8,063 bases of DNA from Actinomycetota bacterium (GTDB lineage Bacteria > Actinomycetota > Actinomycetes > Actinomycetales > Microbacteriaceae). The notes under the pieces were generated by a model. The model worked only from the letters and a program-made list of their open reading frames with translations, had not been told where the DNA came from and did no database searches. The number at the start of each line of letters is the position of its first letter. The stretch's first letter is position 1. Location: contig VGAV01000094.1 of the NCBI GenBank assembly GCA_016870695.1, positions 1 to 8,063 on the forward strand, given 5' to 3'. Positions 4,558-8,063 of the stretch are shown here, piece by piece. The translations under genes and the position numbers were made by a program.

Positions 4558-6315
4558 ATGTCGATGGATGCCGTCTCCGACCGCGAGTCCGCCTGGGCGC
4601 AGCGCCCCGACTGGTGGAAGCGTGCCGTGGTGTACCAGGTGTACCCGCGCAGCTTCCAGGACTCGGACGGCGACGGGGTCGGCGACCTGCGGGGCGTGCT
4701 GTCCCGCCTCGACCACCTCGCATACCTCGGGGTCGACGTGGTGTGGCTGTCGCCGATCTACCGGTCGCCGCACGCCGACAACGGGTACGACATCAGCGAC
4801 TACCGCGACATCGACCCGTTGTTCGGGACGCTCGACGACCTCGATGCCCTCGTGGACGCGGCGCACGCGCGCGGCATCCGGATTGTCATGGACCTCGTCG
4901 TCAACCACACCTCGGACGAGCACGCCTGGTTCGCCGAGTCCCGGTCGGGACGCGACAGCCCGCGCCGCGATTGGTACTGGTGGTCGCCGGCCCGTCCCGG
5001 TCACGAGCCGGGGACGCCCGGGGCCGAGCCGACCAACTGGGAGTCGTTCTTCTCGGGGCCGGTCTGGCAGTGGGACGAGGCCAGCGGCGAGTACTACCTG
5101 CATCTCTTCGACCGCAAGCAGCCCGACCTCAACTGGGAGAACCCCGAGGTGCGGCACGCCGTCTACGACATGATGCGCTGGTGGCTGGACCGTGGGATCG
5201 ACGGCTTCCGCATGGACGTCATCAACCTCATCTCCAAGCGGCTCCCGCTCTCCGACGCGCCGGAGCGGCCCGAGGGCGGGTGGGCCGACGGCTCGCCGCT
5301 CTACATGAACGGCCCGCGGCTGCACGAGTTCCTGCAGGAGATGCACCGCGAGGTCTTCGCCGGCCGGTCGGGACTCCTGACCGTCGGTGAGACGCCCGGG
5401 GTCACCGTCGAGGAGGCGCGGCTGCTGACCGACCCCGCCCGCGCCGAGGTCGACATGGTGTTCCAGTTCGACCACGTCGGGCTCGACCACGGTCCCGAGG
5501 GCAAGTTCGCGCCGCAGCGTCCGGAGCCCGGCGCGTTGGCGGCGTCGTTCACCCAGTGGCAGGACGCGCTCGCCGACGTGGGGTGGAACAGCCTCTACCT
5601 GGCGAACCACGACCAGGCCCGCCCGGTCTCCCGGTTCGGCGACGACGAGCGCTACTGGCGCGAGTCCGCGACGGCGCTGGCCACGATCCTGCACCTGCAG
5701 CGCGGGACGCCCTACGTCTACCAGGGCGAGGAGATCGGGATGACGAACGCCCCGTTCGCCGACATCGACGCGTTCCGCGACGTCGAGTCCCTCAACCACT
5801 ATGCGGAGGCGATGGCCCGCGGGTCCGCGCCCGCCGATGTGCTGCTCGGCCTGGCATCCATGAGCCGCGACAACGCGCGGACGCCCGTGCAGTGGGAGTC
5901 GACCCCCACCGCCGGGTTCACGACGGGGGAGCCGTGGCTCGCCGTCAACCCGAATGCGGCGCGCATCTCGGTGGCCGCGCAGCGCGGCGTCCCGGGGTCG
6001 GTACTCGAGCACTATCGCGCGCTGATCGCGCTCCGCCACGACCTCGACGTCGTCGCCGAGGGGACGTTCGCGCGGCTGGACGTCGGCGACCCCGCCGTGT
6101 TCGCGTTCGTCCGTGCGTTCGAGGGGGAGGAGCTCCTCGTCCTCGCGAACCTGTCGAGCGATCCGCGACCGGTGGCGCTGGCCGGGGCGGACGAATGGGA
6201 TGCCGCGGTCGCGGTGCTGTCGAACGTCGACCTGCCCGCGCGGGTGAGCGAGGCCGTCGCGGCACCGCTGGCGCCGTGGGCCGCGGCGGTCTGGCACCGG
6301 CGCGCGGAGGGCTGA
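4558..6315 (+). CDS. GH13 alpha-glucosidase / oligo-1,6-glucosidase
   Basis: A complete 585-residue GH13 enzyme resembling the oligo-1,6-glucosidase/alpha-glucosidase group (subfamily 31 type). It releases glucose from the non-reducing end of short alpha-glucans. The barrel starts at YQVYPRSF (26-33) with the metal-binding-type loop DSDGDGVGD (35-43). Later motifs are DLVVNH (112-117), QPDLNW (188-193), GFRMDVIN (216-223, nucleophile Asp220), TVGETPG (275-281, acid/base Glu278) and NHDQ (350-353, stabiliser Asp352). Val221 right after the nucleophile is the residue linked to alpha-1,6 cleavage; maltases usually have Thr or Ala there. A small beta-sandwich follows from about residue 495. The length is normal for the group. 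There is no signal peptide, so it is cytoplasmic and should act on imported oligosaccharides. No sugar transporter or regulator lies beside it. Exact substrate not provable here. Confidence 0.92.
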   Translation: MSMDAVSDRESAWAQRPDWWKRAVVYQVYPRSFQDSDGDGVGDLRGVLSRLDHLAYLGVDVVWLSPIYRSPHADNGYDISDYRDIDPLFGTLDDLDALVDAAHARGIRIVMDLVVNHTSDEHAWFAESRSGRDSPRRDWYWWSPARPGHEPGTPGAEPTNWESFFSGPVWQWDEASGEYYLHLFDRKQPDLNWENPEVRHAVYDMMRWWLDRGIDGFRMDVINLISKRLPLSDAPERPEGGWADGSPLYMNGPRLHEFLQEMHREVFAGRSGLLTVGETPGVTVEEARLLTDPARAEVDMVFQFDHVGLDHGPEGKFAPQRPEPGALAASFTQWQDALADVGWNSLYLANHDQARPVSRFGDDERYWRESATALATILHLQRGTPYVYQGEEIGMTNAPFADIDAFRDVESLNHYAEAMARGSAPADVLLGLASMSRDNARTPVQWESTPTAGFTTGEPWLAVNPNAARISVAAQRGVPGSVLEHYRALIALRHDLDVVAEGTFARLDVGDPAVFAFVRAFEGEELLVLANLSSDPRPVALAGADEWDAAVAVLSNVDLPARVSEAVAAPLAPWAAAVWHRRAEG

Positions 6316-6325
6316 GCCCGGCCGG

Positions 6326-6340
6326 CCGCCCGCGGGGCGG
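6326..6340. terminator. hairpin between convergent genes
   Basis: CCGCCC (6326-6331) and GGGCGG (6335-6340) pair around GCG, 11 bases after the GH13 stop and 15 before the stop of the opposing small gene. It could terminate both, but there is no T-run and the stem is only six pairs. Confidence 0.4.
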
Positions 6341-6354
6341 ACGCCTCGCGGCTT

Positions 6355-6555
6355 CTACTCCTCGGGAGGACGTCGCGTCTCGACGCGCATGCGCACCACG
6401 CCGAGTGCGAAGACGATTGAGCCCGCGAGGATGAAGCCGCCGCGCACCGCCGTCGCGGTGTCGGCGGGGAGCGCCAGGATCGGGAAGGCGAAGATCGCGG
6501 CGGCGAGGGCGCACAGCAGGACGGCCAGGGGCCGTGGTGCGTTCCGCTCGGTCAT
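6355..6555 (-). CDS. 66-aa membrane protein with two helices
   Basis: A 66-residue hypothetical protein with two hydrophobic segments: about residues 10-29 (LAVLLCALAAAIFAFPILAL) and 37-58 (TAVRGGFILAGSIVFALGVVRM), joined by a short loop, with a charged tail (ETRRPPEE). It should be a small inner-membrane hairpin protein with both ends on the cytoplasmic side. I chose the ATG at 6555 over the in-frame TTG at 6570 because GGAGA lies five bases before the ATG. A TAGGGT -10-like box at 6589-6594 fits a short leader. It converges on the GH13 gene and diverges from the surface-protein gene. I recognise no family and see no functional residues. Small two-helix proteins of this kind are common in actinobacteria and mostly unstudied. 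Confidence 0.75.
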   Translation of the reverse strand: MTERNAPRPLAVLLCALAAAIFAFPILALPADTATAVRGGFILAGSIVFALGVVRMRVETRRPPEE

Positions 6556-6700
6556 GGGCGTCTCCGGCAAGGGGCGGGTCTCGGCTCCACCCTACGGGGG
6601 ACCGTGCGGCGCCTCATAGCTTGCGACGTCGGCCACGTCCAGTGGCATCCCGGGTCTGCGTCGCCTGATTAGCGTGGCCCGAAACGACGAAGGGAACCCC
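6556..6700. promoter_or_regulatory. divergent promoter region
   Basis: The gap serves two diverging genes. On the minus strand TAGGGT (6589-6594) could be the -10 of the 66-aa gene, about 34 bases before its ATG. On the plus strand TAGCGT (6670-6675) could be the -10 of the surface-protein gene, giving a leader of about 19 bases with AAGGGA (6690-6695) five bases before the GTG at 6701. No strong -35 is visible for either. No shared operator stands out. Confidence 0.4.
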
Positions 6701-7297
6701 GTGCGTACCAGACTCGCTGCCGCCGTCACCGCCTCCATCGCCCTCACCGCCCTGCTGTTCGGTGGGGCCGGACCGGCTCAGGCCGCGGCCACGCCGGAGG
6801 TGACGATCGAGCCGCAGTCCATCGCGATCGGCGAGACCGCGCTCGTGTCGGCGACGGGCCTGGGCGACCTGGAGACCGCCACGTTCGGGATGGACGCCTC
6901 CGGGGGCGCGGCCTTCGTGGGTGAGACGGTGGGAGCGGATGCCACGGTGGCGGAGGTCGCCGCGGCCGACGGCGCCGCCATGATCGAGTTCACCGCGACG
7001 GAGGCGGGCATCGTCACCGTCACCGTGGGCACGGGCGAGACGGTCCTGGCCAGCTCGACCGTCAGCGTCGCCGGTCCCACGGCGGAGCCTGCCCCCGGGA
7101 CGACGAACACGGCGCCTTCGCCCTCCGCGTCGGAGACGGACACCGCAGCGAACGACTCCCAGGTGGCCGAGCCCGCCGCGGAAGTGGACGGCGGCCGCGG
7201 CTTCCTCGTGCTGTTCGCCGTGCTCGCGGCGGCCGTCGTCGTCATCGGCGGAATCTTCGTGCTGCGGCGCGGCCGCCGCAAGCCGCGCGGCGACTGA
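6701..7297 (+). CDS. secreted membrane-anchored surface protein
   Basis: A 198-residue type I membrane protein. The signal peptide has a basic start (RTR), a hydrophobic core (about 5-21) and an AQA-A type cleavage site near residue 28. The extracellular part (about 31-125) alternates short beta-strands (VTIEPQSIAIGETALVSATGL, AAMIEFTATEAGIVTVTVG), as expected of one Ig-like or cell-adhesion-type domain. A Thr/Pro/Ser/Ala-rich linker follows (126-162). It ends with a membrane helix (about 167-187) and the cytoplasmic basic tail RRGRRKPRGD. No LPXTG-type sortase motif is present, so anchoring is by the helix. I chose the GTG at 6701: AAGGGA is well placed and the signal peptide begins there. 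The in-frame GTG at 6674 would add nine residues and lacks such a site. It is monocistronic; partner or ligand unknown. Confidence 0.8.
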   Translation: MRTRLAAAVTASIALTALLFGGAGPAQAAATPEVTIEPQSIAIGETALVSATGLGDLETATFGMDASGGAAFVGETVGADATVAEVAAADGAAMIEFTATEAGIVTVTVGTGETVLASSTVSVAGPTAEPAPGTTNTAPSPSASETDTAANDSQVAEPAAEVDGGRGFLVLFAVLAAAVVVIGGIFVLRRGRRKPRGD

Positions 7298-7305
7298 CAC
7301 CCTCG

Positions 7306-7323
7306 CGCGGTCCGGCGTCCGCG
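7306..7323. terminator. weak hairpin between convergent genes
   Basis: CGCGG (7306-7310) and CCGCG (7319-7323) pair around an 8-nt loop, with one extra G-T pair outside. It fills the 28-bp gap between the stops of the surface-protein gene and the aldo/keto reductase gene. There is no T-run, so its role as terminator is tentative. Confidence 0.3.
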
Positions 7324-7325
7324 TC

Positions 7326-8063
7326 TCAGGGGACGACGTATCCGGCGGCGCGCGTGAGGGCGTACCACTCGGCGCGCGTCAGGGGGATGTCGGATCCCGC
7401 CGCGGCCTCGGTGACCCGCTCGGGCGTGGTCGTGCCGAGCACGACCTGGATGCCGGCGGGATGCCGCGTGATCCAGGCCACCGCGATGGCGATGGGGGCG
7501 ACGTCGTACCGCGCCGCGAGTTCGTCGATCACGCTGTTGAGCTCGGCGTACGCGGGGTGGCCGAGGAACACGCCACCGCCGCCGCGCGTGCCCTGCAGGG
7601 GCGACCACGCCTGGACGGTGATGCCCTCGATGCGGCAAAAGTCCAGCAGCCCGCCGCCGTCGAGGACGGCCGACTGCGGGGCGCTCTCCATGTTCGCGGC
7701 CAGGCCCTGCGCAACGAGCGGTGCGTGGGCGATGGAGAGCTGCAGCTGGTTGGCGACGATCGGCTGGCGGACGGCGGTCTTCAGCAGCTGGATCTGTCGG
7801 GCGGTGTGATTGGAGACGCCGAACGCCCGCACCTTGCCGGACTGCTCGAGCTCGTCGAACGCGCGCGCGACTTCCTCGGGCTCGACGAGGGCGTCCGGAC
7901 GGTGCAGCAGCAGCACGTCGACGTAGTCGGTCTGCAACGCGCGCAGCGACTCCTCCACGGACGAGACGAGGTGCTCGTACGAGAAGTCGAAGTACGGCCC
8001 CTCGCGGACGATGCCGGCCTTCGTCTGGAGCCGGATCTCGCCGCGCTCGCTCGGCGACAGCTG
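7326..8063 (-). CDS. aldo/keto reductase, YdhF-like (N-terminus outside window)
   Basis: The frame is open from the right edge to the TGA at 7326-7328 and gives 245 residues of an NAD(P)H-dependent aldo/keto reductase, a single TIM-barrel enzyme that reduces carbonyl compounds. Visible landmarks are the catalytic Lys in LQTKAGIV, the catalytic His in VDVLLLHRPD, the strand GKVRAFGVSNHTARQI, the substrate-side QLQLSIAH, VQAWSPLQ, and the cofactor phosphate loop VVLGTTTPERV near the C-terminus. The LLHRPD block and the GVSN segment resemble E. coli YdhF. The catalytic Asp/Tyr part and the start, perhaps 60 residues, lie beyond position 8063. The GTG at 7958 is an internal Val codon, not a start, because homology continues upstream of it. 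It converges on the surface-protein gene. Physiological substrate unknown. Confidence 0.9.
   Translation of the reverse strand, partial: QLSPSERGEIRLQTKAGIVREGPYFDFSYEHLVSSVEESLRALQTDYVDVLLLHRPDALVEPEEVARAFDELEQSGKVRAFGVSNHTARQIQLLKTAVRQPIVANQLQLSIAHAPLVAQGLAANMESAPQSAVLDGGGLLDFCRIEGITVQAWSPLQGTRGGGGVFLGHPAYAELNSVIDELAARYDVAPIAIAVAWITRHPAGIQVVLGTTTPERVTEAAAGSDIPLTRAEWYALTRAAGYVVP

Noticed and set aside
4465..6297. 610-codon minus-strand open frame opposite the GH13 gene
   Set aside because: It is a shadow of the GH13 coding sequence: no recognisable domain, Arg/Val/His-rich, and all catalytic motifs are on the plus strand.
6556..6570. TTG at 6570 as start of the 66-aa membrane protein
   Set aside because: The ATG at 6555 has GGAGA at the right distance, and that site lies inside the longer form.
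7326..7958. GTG at 7958 as start of the aldo/keto reductase
   Set aside because: The frame continues to the window edge and encodes the conserved catalytic-Lys segment (LQTKAGIV) upstream of this codon, so it is internal.

Overview
The window is high-GC DNA with near-exclusive G/C third codon positions, short intergenic gaps and TAnnnT-type -10 boxes sitting directly on start codons. It also carries a DUF7882-type small protein, a family I know almost only from Microbacteriaceae. I infer a Microbacterium-like actinobacterial chromosome. No rRNA, tRNA, transposase, phage gene or cas gene is visible.

Layout. (1) 1-99: the C-terminal tail of an unknown + strand gene. (2) 100-485: a non-coding gap with two identical 57-bp palindromic repeats (116-172, 203-259), then a run of GC hairpins. 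(3) 486-2188, minus strand: a two-gene unit with an ATGA overlap, an 82-aa unknown protein followed by a TagE/TarM/GtfA-like glycosyltransferase. (4) 2264-2977, plus: a small alpha/beta hydrolase. (5) 3017-4505: a minus-strand MarR regulator diverging, across a short AT-rich promoter/operator region, from a compact plus-strand operon. That operon holds a DUF7882-type protein, a 105-aa protein with one C-terminal membrane helix, and a 29-aa microprotein, and it is closed by a good hairpin terminator at 4513-4541. (6) 4558-6315: a complete GH13 oligo-1,6-glucosidase/alpha-glucosidase behind its own leaderless-type promoter. (7) 6355-6555, minus: a 66-aa protein with two membrane helices. (8) 6701-7297, plus: a secreted, membrane-anchored surface protein. 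(9) 7326-8063, minus: an aldo/keto reductase that runs off the right edge.

Most genes are ordinary single-gene or two-gene units (cell-wall glycosylation, alpha-glucan breakdown, a lipase-like hydrolase, an aldo/keto reductase). The best candidate for something undescribed is the MarR / DUF7882 / membrane protein / microprotein cluster at 3017-4541. Its regulator has a cysteine-rich tail, its divergent promoters share CTAG-rich operator-like DNA, and its three products have no known function. Second are the twin identical palindromic repeats at the left end, which look like a REP/BIME-type intergenic element. A composition oddity also runs through the whole window: the word GGATGCC/GGCATCC occurs far more often than base composition predicts.
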